Positions 1 through 12,910 of a stretch of 64,000 nt of DNA are shown here, one piece after another; within the stretch, counting starts at the first letter, position 1, and each line of letters starts with the position of its first letter. The notes beneath the pieces are model-generated. The model saw only the letters and a program-made list of their open reading frames with translations. It was not told where the DNA came from and did no database searches. The position numbers and the translations under genes were made by a program. Origin of the DNA: Diadema setosum (Eukaryota > Echinodermata > Echinoidea > Diadematoida > Diadematidae); contig CM067067.1 in assembly GCA_033980235.1 (NCBI GenBank), forward strand, positions 3,835,001-3,899,000, in the 5' to 3' direction.

Positions 1-560
1 TGGTTCAATAGGTTTTACAGCAATATTGAAGGGTTACAATGTCTCCGCGCGCAATTGCGTAGGTTCTGTATGTGGGGTTTGTTGTAGATCACTGCTATCT
101 ATTGATCAAATCTCATCGAAATCGGCGAAGAAAGAAAGAAAAATTACACTTTCTATTCCTTATATGAAATAAAAATGTTTTTTTTTTCCTATTCTGTGTT
201 ACCAAACTCAATCCATTCAGCTTCCCATATGAACAGTTTCTTGTCTTTTTGGATTCCCTCCAAGAACGTGAAATTAATCACAACTTATCTGATATTAAAA
301 AGTTAAAGAAAAAAAAATTACGTGACAGTTTCCTCTTATTGTAAGATTAAAGTGAAAAAAAAAGAAGAATCTTATGCTAAAAGCGCTAAGAAATAAAGAA
401 CTTCTTAAATGGCCTTTCAGAGTTTAAAATGAAACATGGCTATCTTATTTTTTCATAACAAAATGAAGGGAAGTATCTGTGTAGTTCATGTCGGCCCATA
501 CTGGGTTACATCATAAATTCTTCAGAAATGGTCCCCGTGCACCCCCCCCCCCAAAAAAAA
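1..560. repeat. Left arm of a long inverted repeat (foldback-like element)
   Basis: This stretch is the reverse complement, with scattered differences, of about 4,862-5,430. Landmarks shared in opposite orientation include a GCGCGCAATTGCG core (near 50 and 5,375), the run GGAATCCAAAAAGACAAG and a C-run/A-run junction near 540 matching a T-run/G-run junction near 4,880. The arm is cut by the window edge, so its true end is unknown. No coding sequence is seen. Confidence 0.8.
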
Positions 561-754
561 AATCTACGATAGGTCAAAGGTCAAAGATCAAGTGAAATAC
601 ATGCTCTCCTATTCATCCAATTAAACCTAGGTCAAGGAAGGTGACCATTCAACACATTTGTGACAAACATGCCATTATAATATTTTGCCAATTTTGTGAA
701 AATGTAATCACACATTGTCCACATGTACTATAGACCTGTTAGGAGAATCATGCA

Positions 755-2361
755 TTATGGCGGAGGCATACCAGTCGTCATAGCGACATTTCTAGTTTAA
801 TATTACAACGAAGATTACGACTACTATTAGCAGTTGGTAATTAAGTGGTGTACGAAGACTAACTCAAACAATACATCATTATTTGAGTGGCTATAATGTA
901 CAATTGATAAAAACCCAATAAATCTGTTTTTTTTTTTCAGGTTATACAGTGCGTATCAAAAAAAGGTAATCCAACTTTGTCGGGCTACTACTTTACAATT
1001 GTCAGCTATGGAGAGCTCAATGTTTTAATTCTAATGATATCACAAACCATCGAAAGCTATGCTGCCGGCTGAAAGCAATAACAAATTCACTTCTTGTATA
1101 TTATAGAAAGAATGGCCACGCGAAAGTAACAAGATTAATGCTCTGTTACTGGGAATTTGAAAACGATAATGACATTGTTTCCATTCCTGTTGTGTCGTTG
1201 GTTGTTGGCGTGTTTCCTTTCAAAGAGTGAAAGTAGTAATATACAACAGGGTTAATAGATGTCGGCGTTAAAGCTTGTACAATATAACAATATTGGTCAC
1301 AGTTTCTTATTCCGAAGGTTCATTTTTTCCCCCAAAGGTTCGTTATTCCGGAGGTTCGTCATGATATATAGATAAACGGGCCTAAATTTGTTATTGCTGA
1401 AAGCAATAACAAATTTACTTCTTGTATATCATAGAAAGAAAGGCCACGCGAAAGCAACAAGATTAAATGCCCTGTTACTGGGAATTTGAAAACGATAATG
1501 ACATTGTTTCCATTCAAAATTCAAAATGGTCACCTTCCTTGACCTAGGTCTAATTGGATGAATAGGAGAGCATGTATTTGGGGATTTTAGGACTTTAACT
1601 TGACTTTGGCCCTTTCATAAGTTTATGCATTAAGTAATTTTCAAGGTATGGAGAAAAAGTGCAATTTTTGTATTGAGTAGAAAATTGTTACCATTTTCAT
1701 CTGGCCTTTGACCCTAAAATTCATAAGAGAATCACTGTCAGGCAGAACATGCATAAATATGTACTAAGTTTCAAGATACCATGAGCCACTTCCGAGACAT
1801 GGAGGAAGAAGCAAGTTCAGCACTTTCTCTTGATCTTTGATATTTGACCTTTTTGCAAAAAAAAAAAAAAAAAAAAAGAAATTGCCAGAGAATCTCTATT
1901 TTGGGTTATACATGCATACACCAAGTTTAAGTCCTGCTGGCATTGCATAAATATGAGGGAAATAGTAAAATTTTGAAGTGTTGCCCTTGACCTTTGACCC
2001 CATGAACCCCAAATTCCCTAGATAATCACTTCCAGTCATATTATATACTATGTTCCATGAAGATACCTTGAACAATATCCAAGATACAGAGAAAAAAAGT
2101 AAAATTTTAACATTTTCACTTGACCTTTTCACATTTGACCTTAACCTTATGACCCCAAACTTTTACCAGTGAATTTTAATTGGGTAACACCTGTATACAC
2201 TAAGTTTCAAGAAAATATCTTTAGGCATTGCAGAGATATGAGGGAAATAGTGAAATTTTAAGCATTTGACCTCGACCTTTTGACTTTTGACCTTGAGCAT
2301 GTGCACCCAAAAGTTGATAGGCAGAATTTCACCCCCAATACACATACATACCAAATTTCAG

Positions 2362-2394
<33 letters not shown>

Positions 2395-2515
2395 TTACGC
2401 TGTCCACAAAATTCATTACGGACGGAGAGAAGGACGGACGGAAGGACGGACAACCCGAAAACATAATGCCTCCGGCACCACTTCTTGGCGGAGGCATACA
2501 AAAGAATCTAGATTA
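755..2515. repeat. Composite degenerate repeat bounded by GGCGGAGGCATA
   Basis: GGCGGAGGCATA occurs at 759-770 and 2,487-2,498. Between them are degenerate repeats of a block rich in TGACCTTTGACC and 'ATACACCAAGTTTCAAG'-like text, then a GGACGGACGG run near 2,420-2,450. A hairpin ends the block: ATGCCTCCGGC pairs with GCGGAGGCAT around 2,465-2,498, and CTAG follows about ten bases later, which is Helitron-like. An internal direct repeat of about 110 bp lies at 1,076-1,190 and 1,402-1,518. Part of 590-660 is repeated inverted at about 1,528-1,590. The family is not identified. Confidence 0.5.
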
Positions 2516-3318
2516 CATAGGTGAAATAATCTTTGAAGATATGTAAATATTGTACGGTATTGAAACTGTCGTGTTGATTATCCTTATGGTACGTTACCAC
2601 TCTCGTGGAATTCACTAAGCTGGGTCCACTTTCTCGATTCGCCCGAAATCGTGGTCTTACTCGGGGACTAATCGTGCTGATCATCAGGTAATCAAATCTT
2701 GATGTCAGTCAAAGACATTGTGTTGATCGTAGTAATTTTTCGAACAGTCCAATAATTCTTCTACGATCAACACGATTACCACCATAGACCTCAAGATGTG
2801 ATAAGCCATGATAAGATCACCACGGTCACTCGTAGACTAAGAATCGATTTGTGGTAGATAGTATACATGTATTAGCATATCGAGACTCGCGACAATGGCA
2901 ACCTAGTGAAAGTGTTTAACGTGCAATGTCAATAATCTTTTGGGTATCGATCATGCACATTTTATAGTTACTCTATCTAAAAAGGACCGGCGGACGAGTA
3001 GGGCATGGATATCTGAAAACATTGGATGGTGTATCTAATTCATGCATGAGTTGTTATTCCAGCGGAACTTACATGCGCTCTATAAAGTGGATTGCACGTC
3101 AGATGCGCCTATAGCAGATACACTTCAAATCATTTTAGCAAATTTATCTAATTATAATAGATGTCTAATTTCTGTGGAAAACATGAAAATATTGTATTCG
3201 TTGTGGTTAAACATTTACACTCTTGAATATGTCTAATGTTTAACACATTAGTCATACACAAACATCCTTGAACACAAACACACACAACACAAAAGTATAC
3301 AAACCTGCATAAATATAA

Positions 3319-3378
<60 letters not shown>

Positions 3379-4377
3379 GATATAGATGTATTATATATAC
3401 ATAGTTATAGTATATACATGCACACATACATACATACACGCATGTATGGTTAATGTTCCCTCAGACATTTCCCTCATGTTTTATAGATCCATGCATTAAG
3501 GTCTACTTAACCATAACATTTTTTTTCTCTCTCTCTCTCATTTTTGTATAATATTGATTATTAGTCACTCCTAACGGATTTAACAACCAAGTTTACGTTG
3601 TATTTCATTTAAATCAACCCATGTAATAAAGTTAAGTGCATGAAATCATTTTTTATAAAAAAAAACACAGAATTTGAAAGCGACTGGATTTGATTTGCAA
3701 CTATTCGTTTTTATCAATGCCATTCCTTGGTATTTGTAATCTATCTATTAGTTTCTTGGCAATAATAAACGTATGAGCAATATGTTTAAAAACCATCAGG
3801 CGAACCACCAAAGAATGAGAACACGTATGTGCGATCTTACCTTAAAAAAATAAATTGATTTCATGCTAGAGCATGGTGAGAAATATTTCGCTTGTGCGGT
3901 ATACGTGTAACTCTTATTTCGACATTAAATAAAGCATTCGAGTTTGATGTTCCATGAATGCATTAATGGCGTATTGAATAAATTCACGAAATTCACGACT
4001 GAGCTCATTTCCCCTGCATGAATGCCTGTGTGTGATATTGGAGGTGTGAGTATGTGTGTGAAGATGATCAGAAGAATGAGAGTTGATGAAGAGAAGTTTG
4101 ATTAATATCGATATGTTGGAAACCCCTATCCAGGTAAGCCCGTTTCGGCCGTCATGAAATTACACCTCTCGTAAGGCCTTCATTCTATTTGATGAAAAAA
4201 GACGTAAACTAAAAGTGAAGCTGAGTAGATCAAAGGTGATAGCGAATAAAAAATTTAATTTGCTTTCATATTCCACAAGATTTAATGATATTTAATCAAT
4301 AATTTGGATGTAAGAAGTGATAGGGTCTCATACTTGCAATGTATAGTATTACACGCGTTACGCAAGTGCGGCCGTCG
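2516..4377. other. Gene-free interval inside the foldback-like region
   Basis: No open frame with family-like composition is seen. It holds a (TA)n microsatellite at about 3,322-3,370 and a short (CT)n near 3,527-3,540. The sequence around 2,700-2,790 contains an imperfect inverted pair (GTTGATCGTAG against CTACGATCAAC). Confidence 0.5.
3322..3370. repeat. (TA)n microsatellite
   Basis: About 24 uninterrupted TA units. The apparent Tyr/Ile-rich reading frames over it are artefacts of the repeat. Confidence 0.95.
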
Positions 4378-5930
4378 ACATTACCCTTAAATTTCTGTAT
4401 AACCGTATTGAACCTTTTCCCTTTAATGTCGTGTAACTTTTAAAGGAATTGGTGCATTGAATAGCCGCTTTCACATAATAATACTTATTTATGGGGTTTA
4501 ACTTAAAGAAAATTCCGATGTTATTTGTAAACAGAAATTAGATGTATGGAAAAAACATTACTGAAATCTGTATTTCTTGGGAAATTGTAAAAAAAAAATC
4601 CTTCCTTAGTATTTCATAACAACAACTATTTATTACATAAAACGGGGTATTAACTTGTAGGAAATCTTATTCTCTTTAATATGATACCATTTTTATGGTA
4701 ATTTGATATTCTTAACTAAAGTTATTCAAAGATAATCCGTATCCCAGCAACGGGCGGCGGCCGCCATCTTAGAAGTATGCAAATTAGACGCACGCGCAAC
4801 CCTTTTTCCGCTGGCGACAACCAGATTCGCAAAATACAGGTTCTGACGATCTTCGAACACATCGTAGATTTTTTTTTTTTTTTTGGGGGGGGGGGGGGGT
4901 GCGCACAGGGACCATTTCTGAAGAATAGTAGCCCAGTATGGGCCGACATGAACTACACATATACTTCCCTTCATTTTGTTATGAAAAAAATAAGATAGCC
5001 ATGTTTCATTTTAAACTCTGAAAGGCCATTTAACAAGTTCTTTATTTCTTAGGGCTTTTAGCATAAGATTCTTCTTTTTTTTCACTTTAATCTTCCAATA
5101 AGAGGAAACTGTCACGTCAAATTTTTTTTCTTTAACTTTTTAATATCAGATAAGTTGTGATTTTGGAGGGAATCCAAAAAGACAAGAAACTGTTCATATG
5201 GGAAGCTGAATGGATTGAGTTTGGTAACACAGAATAGAAAAAAAAAAAACATTTTTATTTCATATAAGGAATAGAAAGTGTAATTTTTCTTTCTTTCTTC
5301 GCCGATTTCGATGAGATTTGATCAATAGATAGCAGTGATCTACAACAAACCCCAGATACAGAACCTACGCAATTGCGCGCGGAGACATTATAACCCTTAA
5401 ATTGCTGAAAAACCTATTGAACCTTATCCCCTTTAATGTCGTGTGACTTTTAAAGGAATTGGTGTATTGGAAAGCCGTTTTCACATGATAATAGCTATGA
5501 TTGGGGGATAATTATAGGAAATTTCAAATGTTATTTGTAAATGCATATTAGATTTATGGAAAAGAACATTATAACCAAATTCTTTTTAGAAAAATGCTAA
5601 AAAACATAATTCCTTCCTTAATATTTCATGACAACAACTATTTATCCCATCAAATGGGGTATCAGCTTGTAGGAAATTTAATTCTCTTCAAAATGATACC
5701 ATTTTTATGGTAATTTGTTTTTCCTAACTAAAGTTATTTAAAAATAATCCGTCTCCTAGCAACGGGCGGCGGCCATCTTAGAAATACGCAAATAAGACGC
5801 GCGCGCAACCTTTTTTTCCGCTGTCGACAACCGGATTCGGAAAATACAGGTTCTGACGATCTTCGAACATATCGTAGAATTTTTTTTTTTTTTTTTTTGG
5901 GGGGGGGGGTGCACGGGGACCCTTTCTGGC
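4378..5930. repeat. Right end of foldback-like element: two direct repeats and the right inverted arm
   Basis: Two direct repeats of about 540 bp, 4,378-4,915 and 5,386-5,925, share CTTTAATGTCGTGT, CTTTTAAAGGAATTGGTG, CAACGGGCGGCGG and CTGACGATCTTCGAACA, and both end in a T-run/G-run followed by GGGACC. Sequence 4,862-5,430 is the inverted mate of 1-560. After about 5,930 the sequence switches to the tandem-unit sequence shared with 27,405 and 41,072, so the element boundary is near 5,930. No transposase frame is seen. Confidence 0.7.
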
Positions 5931-6299
5931 TGCTAGACTAAAATAACACGTTTCTAAATCATTCGCCGTCAGTACATGCAGACGAGGGTGGGGCGATTCC
6001 TCCTCCCCTTTCCGTTCATCTGTGCCCCATTTCATTAACAAAAAAAAAAAATGTTAGGATGGCAACTCTTAATGGAATGTCAACTTCCAATAGCAACAGC
6101 CAATCAGGAAGCAGAATTTTTGTTCTTACCATGACAAGAACCATTTCGTCAACTTTTAATGAAATGGGGCCCAGTGAGATTGCATTTGACAGGTGTACTA
6201 ACATCAACAGCACATTCAACGAGTCCATGCGATCAGGAGCATTAAGGAATACATTGTTAAAACTTCCGAACAAATTAGCTAACAGCCCGCGGAAAATTG

Positions 6300-6436
6300 G
6301 CCGTTGTAGACGCGTGTCCGCTATAGAGAGGGTCATTAACATGGCTTTTCTCCTGATGGGGAATTTGTGTTTAGTGATCGCATACGGCAAGTGGTTACTT
6401 TATACGATGGTCTCTATATAGACAGGTTTGACTGTA
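6300..6436. mobile_element. Degraded copy of the CAGTCAAACC palindromic MITE
   Basis: GTCCGCTATAGAGAGGGTC, ATTAACATGGCTTTTCTC and the end AGACAGGTTTGACTGTATA match the intact copies at 28,609-28,776 and 42,279-42,448. The left terminus is lost together with the flanking 850 bp. Confidence 0.65.
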
Positions 6437-7328
6437 TATCTGGATTTTACTCTTCTTGAAGTCTGAAAAGATGGCTAACATAATCTTCATATTGCATCTG
6501 CGTCGTGTTGTCTGCTATGGTGTCGCGCTCTTTGTAGCATTGACACTGGTTTTCAGTGGATTACTTTCCTTTCCATTGTTCGTGGACTAATGTTGGGCAT
6601 TTCTGTGATCGAACATGTGAGAATATTTCCTTCTATCTCCCAGGCACACTTCACTTCGGCTCTATATTCACCCTACCGGTAGCCCCATTGCTCCTTTCTG
6701 TTGCAATCACCTGGTAGCTGAAACAAGATCCGAGTACTGGTAATGATTTCTCATCAGTTCGTCATCCTCTGTTCAGGTCAGCTGGAGAGATAGGAAGACC
6801 ACTGCATTGATTCTCCAAAGAGTAGGAGTAACAAAAGAAGATGGTCCGCTTGCCTAGCTAAGGGAGAGGAAACTGTCTTAAAATGTATGGACATTAGAAA
6901 CGGCAATCAGACAGCCTTGTTCAGATGACAGTATACAAGGAGAGGTAGAACTGAAGGCCAGGCCGGGACGTACTATAGGAAAACAGGATGGACTGCACGA
7001 TATCATCAGGAAGTAGAGGAATGGAGGAATGGGCGTGGCAAGAGTAAATGTACACAAGAGAATACCGACGATTCTATAAAGACTATGACAATACAGCAGT
7101 AGTAGTACAAAATGGGATTCATAAGATCGCAACTGCTGGTGTACATGTATGTCGGAAAATCGGACATTTTTTACCTTTGTAAATTGTAGTTGTTAAAAAT
7201 GTAGATCCGCAATTGCGCACGTACAAATTTAATTTGTAAAGAGGGAGACAAACTGAAACTCATCCCCCATATCTTCACCACTCTGCTAACTAATCACTTA
7301 TTTTCAATTAAGATCCGAATATCTATGA

Positions 7329-7424
7329 ATTTCAATTCAATTCAATCATAGTTTATTTCCAATCATCGAAAATCAAAAAACATAGTACAAAGTATTCATG
7401 TGATGAAATAATATTGTTCAAACG
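7329..7424 (-). mobile_element. Short 5'-truncated retroposon tail inserted in unit 1
   Basis: Units 2 and 3 read straight through ATCTATGAAGTGGAATGACA. Unit 1 has about 96 extra bases here, starting TTTCAATTCAATTCAATC and containing TTTATTTCC. Read on the minus strand this is GGAAATAAA followed by an (ATTGA)n tail, the usual look of an invertebrate LINE/SINE 3' end. The flanking GTGAAG/ATGAAG similarity may be a short target duplication. Confidence 0.6.
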
Positions 7425-9527
7425 TGAAGTGGAATGACATGAAATGAAACTCTTTTCTGCAGGTGTTAGTCCTTGACTAAAACTTTGACTGTTTGAGGAG
7501 TTGGAACAAACACGTCTATCTCTCCACAAGTGCATTTATTTTTTCCACCCGCAAACTACAGATAAACAACTCTACACTCCACCAATTAAGTCAACTACAC
7601 TCCTAAACCTCTAGTTTGCTTCACATTCCACGCGTACATCACAGTTGTGGGTACAAACAATCTCTCTCATACATTGGACCTCATGGAACACTCTCCCACT
7701 CAACATCCGTCAGGAAACGTCATATTCTGATCAAATCGCATTTGTTCATGTAGTTGTGGTTAATTCTTTATGAAATATTGGATATGGATTGGATTTGAAA
7801 GGTTGTACTATTCGCTGTTAATGTGTAAACAGCATGTGTTGAATCTTACATGCTATCATACGCCGAGAGTATCAGTAATGATAGATACGGAGCATTATAA
7901 ATGTACTTTATAATTCATTATATCATATTATTATGACGTCAGAAATGATGGAAAATCATCTGTCAAGGCGATATAGTCACGTGCCCTTGAGTTTGTAATG
8001 TTTAATGTCTGCTTGTGTGTTGATCCTTTATACGCTATAGCCCTGCTAATTCACACTCTCGTATTCTTTTCCTGTTTGCGGTGCAGTGCGGCACAACAGT
8101 CATAAAAGATAAACGAAGATTATGGTTGGGTTGTGTTTGCTTTATTGTAATTATCTTTCTTTCTAGACAGCTTTCCACGTTTCTTCAAGTCTGTTTCGTT
8201 ACAAATTTTCCTGAAATCCTTCCGGTGTATACTCAACTTATGTAAACTGTAATCAACAGATATCATGACAATGTTGTGGGTACAATGTATGTCTACATGG
8301 TGGTTCATTGGATGGAACTGAGCAAACACATTCAACTCTTTGTAAGTTGTACAGAATGTTATTTCTTGCATGCAAAATGCAATAAGTAAACATGATAAAG
8401 ATATGCTCATGCATCTTAATAACATGAATAGTCTTTATAGTATCTTACGATTGCATTATGACATCGTGACGAAATCTCAATCGTATAAGGCAACATGTCA
8501 CGACTTTAACAAAATCAATAAACTTTGACTGATGCCAAGTATAACCGGAGTGAAACACGAAGTGTTTATTACTCAGACAACGGATGTGACAGTGAAACTG
8601 ATATAACATCACTCCGGTATAGAAATGTTCTGTGTCTGACATGGAACTTAATCACAACTTTAAACTAAGAACTTATACCTTCAAAATGTGATTTCACGCT
8701 ACGTGACTTTAATTATGTGATGTATATATATAACAATAATCATAATATTACTTGAGATGTAAGATCTTTATTATTGTTGTCATGATAAAATGAGATAACT
8801 ATATAATATCAGAACATTATATCATGATGTACACCAGAACTTTTGAGTTACAATACAAGAAACGATGTTTTGATACTCGGCTACAGTTGCACATTTATAT
8901 TCGCGATTGTTACTATGTGCACTATTAAAATGCCTGAGCTGGGCAAAAGCCAAAATTGAAGTCTTGATTGATCGATGACGGAATCAATGAACAAGTGAAT
9001 AATTCCTGACTTGTCAAAGTTCAAGTATGGAAAGCGGACAGAAAGGAAAAGAAGATTGTAATCAACATGATGGACAATAAAATTCATTCCTCCTCCAAGA
9101 TGATTTGCCTTCCAGCTTGCATGTATTCAACTGACCATTAAACGTTATGAAGTTCACTTACTGCTCTACCTACTATACCAAACTCTGAAAATGCTCAAAG
9201 AATTAACTCAAAAGGTATACATGCTCATGATGATACATTCATAAATCAATGCTATTTTGAAGCTCGTCAAATGGTAGACTAGTTTGGCGCTAGGTGGCGC
9301 TTTGCAGTTAACGGCATCTGTACGTCTTGATACTCTTTCATTGTTTGTTTTTTAATCGATTTGCTCATATTATTATTCACATGACGTGGTAAATAACCCC
9401 ATAAAGGGAAAAGCAAACATTGCTTCATATATTTCAACTGATCGACAACTTGTCCTTCATTGACGTTAATAAAAACCAATTATTCAGTGTTTTAAGTATT
9501 GGTAAAAGTCATGTGCACTATAATACT

Positions 9528-9600
9528 CGGCTAGGATTGGAATCCTAGACTTCAGACAGGCGTTGTATCCATTCGACTACCGAGCTTCCACCCGATAGCT
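9528..9600 (-). pseudogene. Degenerate tRNA-like sequence (unit 1)
   Basis: On the minus strand an acceptor-like CTCGG/CCGAG pair encloses an A-box-like TAGTCGAATGG and a T-arm-like GGATTCCAATCC. The orthologous copy in unit 3 is about 12 bases longer in the anticodon region and nearer to full tRNA length, so this one has lost the anticodon arm. The T loop reads TTCCAAT rather than TTCGAAT, and no CCA or terminator context was seen. It may be a tRNA pseudogene or a SINE head. Confidence 0.5.
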
Positions 9601-9617
9601 GATGATGGTTCAGAATA

Positions 9618-9647
9618 AATACACAGTAGCAGCGGGTACTGTGTATT
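9618..9647. other. Conserved perfect hairpin beside the tRNA-like sequence (unit 1)
   Basis: AATACACAGTA pairs perfectly with TACTGTGTATT around the eight-base loop GCAGCGGG. Stem and loop are identical in unit 3 at 45,912-45,941. Confidence 0.75.
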
Positions 9648-10367
9648 CATTCAAGTCAAATTCTGTGTCGATGAAGGGCAAATTGCTTATCAGTTGCAAT
9701 AGAAACTACTCGACGCAAAAATTATTAATTTGAACAGATGTTTCATAATAGGCCTAATCATTTACTTTCACAAAGTACTCTCATGCGGGTCATTTTTTTA
9801 AAGTATTCATATCCATGGGTATTTCATTCTGATAATCTGTGAAGAGCTTTTGAAGTTTTAGACGATACTACAAAATAATAATGTTAGCTGCTCTCATTAT
9901 AGTGGTATACACCAAGTGAACATATACTATACATGTATATCATACACCAAAATGAATTACATAAGGCATTGATACCAAACATTATTTTATAAGAGAATAG
10001 GCGCTCTAGATTAAGGTAAGAAATCAAAACACAGCATGACATAGCACATTACAGAATGATATGCAAAAAAATATAAGAATAGGCTTGTCGTTTATCTGAT
10101 ATAAAACACAGAGGAGCTTATAGTATACATCAACGAGCATACTTGAAACAAAAACAATATCGCTGGGGTTTCATTAATTAATTCACTTCCTTGACAATTT
10201 TTGTGAGTAATGTCGTCACTGATTGGTATACTATTAGTTCTATTATCCACTCATTTAGAATGACTGTACGATGAAATGAAACAATTAAAGACAGAAACAG
10301 AATGACAGAATAACAGAATGACGAATCTACATGGTTCAACTGGTTAAACTCTGCATCTATAATATAG

Positions 10368-11515
10368 GTTTTACCGGCCAATTTCGCACTTTTGTCTGTA
10401 AATTTGATAGAAAGTTCATTTGATTTAGCAAAAACCCTCGTAATCGCACAGTCTGTCTTTCAAAATTGCAACTTTTGCGTTCAATTTAGCATTTCGATCT
10501 ATGAAATTTCCACATGTGGCTTTTGAATTCGGAAAAAGAGTATTCAAATTGACTGGTATTCTACGTTCATTCAAATTCGCCATCACTCGCAGAAAAGGGT
10601 ATTTGAGTAATTCAATTTCTCGAATGGGCAGTCAAATTCCAAATATATTCATTCAAATTTACGTCATGTTATTTCTCTTTTGTTGTTGTTGAAAAGGTGA
10701 GAACACTTAAACGTGTATTTCTATGTTCATCCACACACTGTTAAGCAGTAAAAGTATCATAATGTTATTTTTTAACCCTATATAACTCGAGTTTGTTATT
10801 CTTTAACGCCCTTTTTCTTTCACACATGTCATTATAGGCTTCCACGTACCAGTGCTACAGAATATTATAACTTTATCTTATTACAGTCATGACAGCACAA
10901 GTTAGATACAGACGTATATCTCCAGAAGACAGAGAAAGAATCATAGAAACAGGATCATAACCTTGACTTCCTAGAACTGGAATAACTCGGAATAAAGCGC
11001 TCAACGGCCAGATAAGTTGCGGTCACATGCATCATCTTTGGACTGGGAGACTCGATAAGAACATAAGGGAAAAAAAAAAACAAAAACCTGCTGCTAAAAT
11101 CTCTAGAATGAATACGAAAATATGAAATGTTATGATGCTTAAAATACAATTACTATGATGAAAGAAAATAAAGAAAGAACCAAAGCATAAACATATCTGC
11201 TAAATTGACTGCAGAACATGTTAAATCGGATGCCGAAAAATGACTTTGAATGAACACGCGCAGCACATAAGTGATCACGTGACTATATCATTCTAAATTG
11301 AACGAACGAATAGTGTAATGGTGCCTGTCTTATGAATTATTGTTGAAAAAGTATTAATTAGAATGACGTCAAAGGTAACTTGAATGCTTCAAAATAAATT
11401 TGAATGAAGAAATCATAAAATTGAAACACCGAATGCTAAATTTTGCTAAATTGGATGCAGCAATAAGGAATATGGATTGAAAAAGGTGCGAAATTGGCAG
11501 GGAAACTAAAACCTA
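10368..11515. repeat. Inverted-repeat element with GTGCGAAATTGGC ends
   Basis: GGCCAATTTCGCAC at 10,376-10,389 is mirrored by GTGCGAAATTGGC near 11,490, and the inverted similarity extends into AGGTTTTA/AAAACCTATATTA. The right half (about 11,195-11,515) is kept in units 2 and 3 (to 34,310 and 47,475). The left half (about 10,328-10,710) is absent from unit 3, which joins directly to GTTTCATCCACACACTG. No frame of interest. Confidence 0.5.
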
Positions 11516-11959
11516 TATTAACATCCTATACGTTTGGACAGCATGATATACAGATTAATACCATAATTCATATGATGGCATAAATAAGTTTTTTTTTTTT
11601 TAATTTCCATCATTCTATTATACTATATAGCACTACCATCACTACAGCTATTAGAATTTACTCACAGAATTAGCTACTTCATCAATCTTACCAATCTTTA
11701 GAAGTATTCTAATGTTCTGTTATGTCGATATCATGTAGCGGAGATATACGTGGCAGTGGATGTACATGTATTACACTTTACATAATACGTTCTTGGTCAA
11801 ATTAAGTTATTTTTTCATTGCCATGACTAAATATGTCCACTATGGTTATAATTACAGTTAACATTATTACAAGACGCAACTGTCATGGTCGCAATATCTT
11901 CTACTGACATTTTATAACAAATTCTACCACTAAACATCCCTTTCATCCCTCTCCCTTAA

Positions 11960-12714
11960 CCCTAACAAGGCCGGGCTTTTTTGGGTGTTCTGTTCGCGGG
12001 GAGGGGTTGATTCACCCCCCCCCCCCGAGATCTCGGCCGTCGATCGCGCAATCGCCATGAAATTTGGCACGTGCATTTCCTGTGGCGTATTCTACCAAGC
12101 TATCCAAAAAGAAATGGAAATTTTCGTCATAATGATTAATTATGCTAATATATGCATAAAATCATACATTTTGCTCTTAATCAGAAATCAAAGCTCCTAG
12201 AATCCTACTTTTTAGTGAAAACATTCTTTGTAGCATTCCTAACAATGTACTTGAAAAAAAAAATGGTATCACAATCAATTTCTTATGTATTTTATTGTTC
12301 TATCAGTTTCTTATGTATTTCTTTGTTTTTCGACCTTTTGTTTTTATCCTTTTTTTCCGCAAAATTTATGACAGAATCTATTTCAAGCATAATTATGCTA
12401 AAATTAATTAGTTTCAGCCTATGAAAGTAATATTAATCATATCTTTATGACTAAGAAGAGAAACCTCCATTTGCATAGACTTTATACACAAAATCACGTT
12501 TTTGAACCATTTTCGGTCTGACAGGCATGTATAAAACGTCGTGCAGCGTCGGAACGGTATTTGCGATTTTCGCGAAAATGGTGTCAAAAGATGCGCAAGA
12601 CTTGAAAGTAAAAAGTCAGCGAACGGCACGGTCAAAAAATTTCGCACAACGGAGTAGTCGCGAAAAATGTCGAGGGGGGATTGGATTCAACCCCCCCCCC
12701 CGGCCTTTTTAGGG
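11960..12714. mobile_element. piggyBac-like MITE with TTAA flanks
   Basis: The 755-bp block starts CCCTAACAAGGCCGGG and ends CCCGGCCTTTTTAGGG; these are inverted copies of each other with one main mismatch. TTAA flanks both sides (11,956-11,959 and 12,715-12,718). TTAA target sites plus CCCTA-starting termini are the hallmark of piggyBac-type elements. A long C-run follows each terminus. No transposase frame is present, so it is non-autonomous. It sits in a part of unit 1 with no counterpart in units 2 and 3. Confidence 0.75.
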
Positions 12715-12910
12715 TTAAAGCGCATAGAGACACTGTGGTGGTGATATGCGCTATATAAGCGCTGTGTTGTACAGACATTACAAGACATTAGCCACTGATC
12801 CCTTACCTCCGAAATGTTTAAGTCCCATTGCCTTTATCAAAGATTAATACGGATTCCTTGGCTTTGGGACCAGCAATGAAAAAACGTGTATTATCAACCC
12901 AAAGTCGTCT

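Noticed and set aside
2280..2546. 88-residue frame with a long Phe run
   Set aside because: It is a poly-T tract in a composite repeat.
6016..6421. Overlapping 120-residue frames on both strands in unit 1
   Set aside because: They overlap a MITE remnant and repeat sequence and are not conserved as frames in units 2 and 3.
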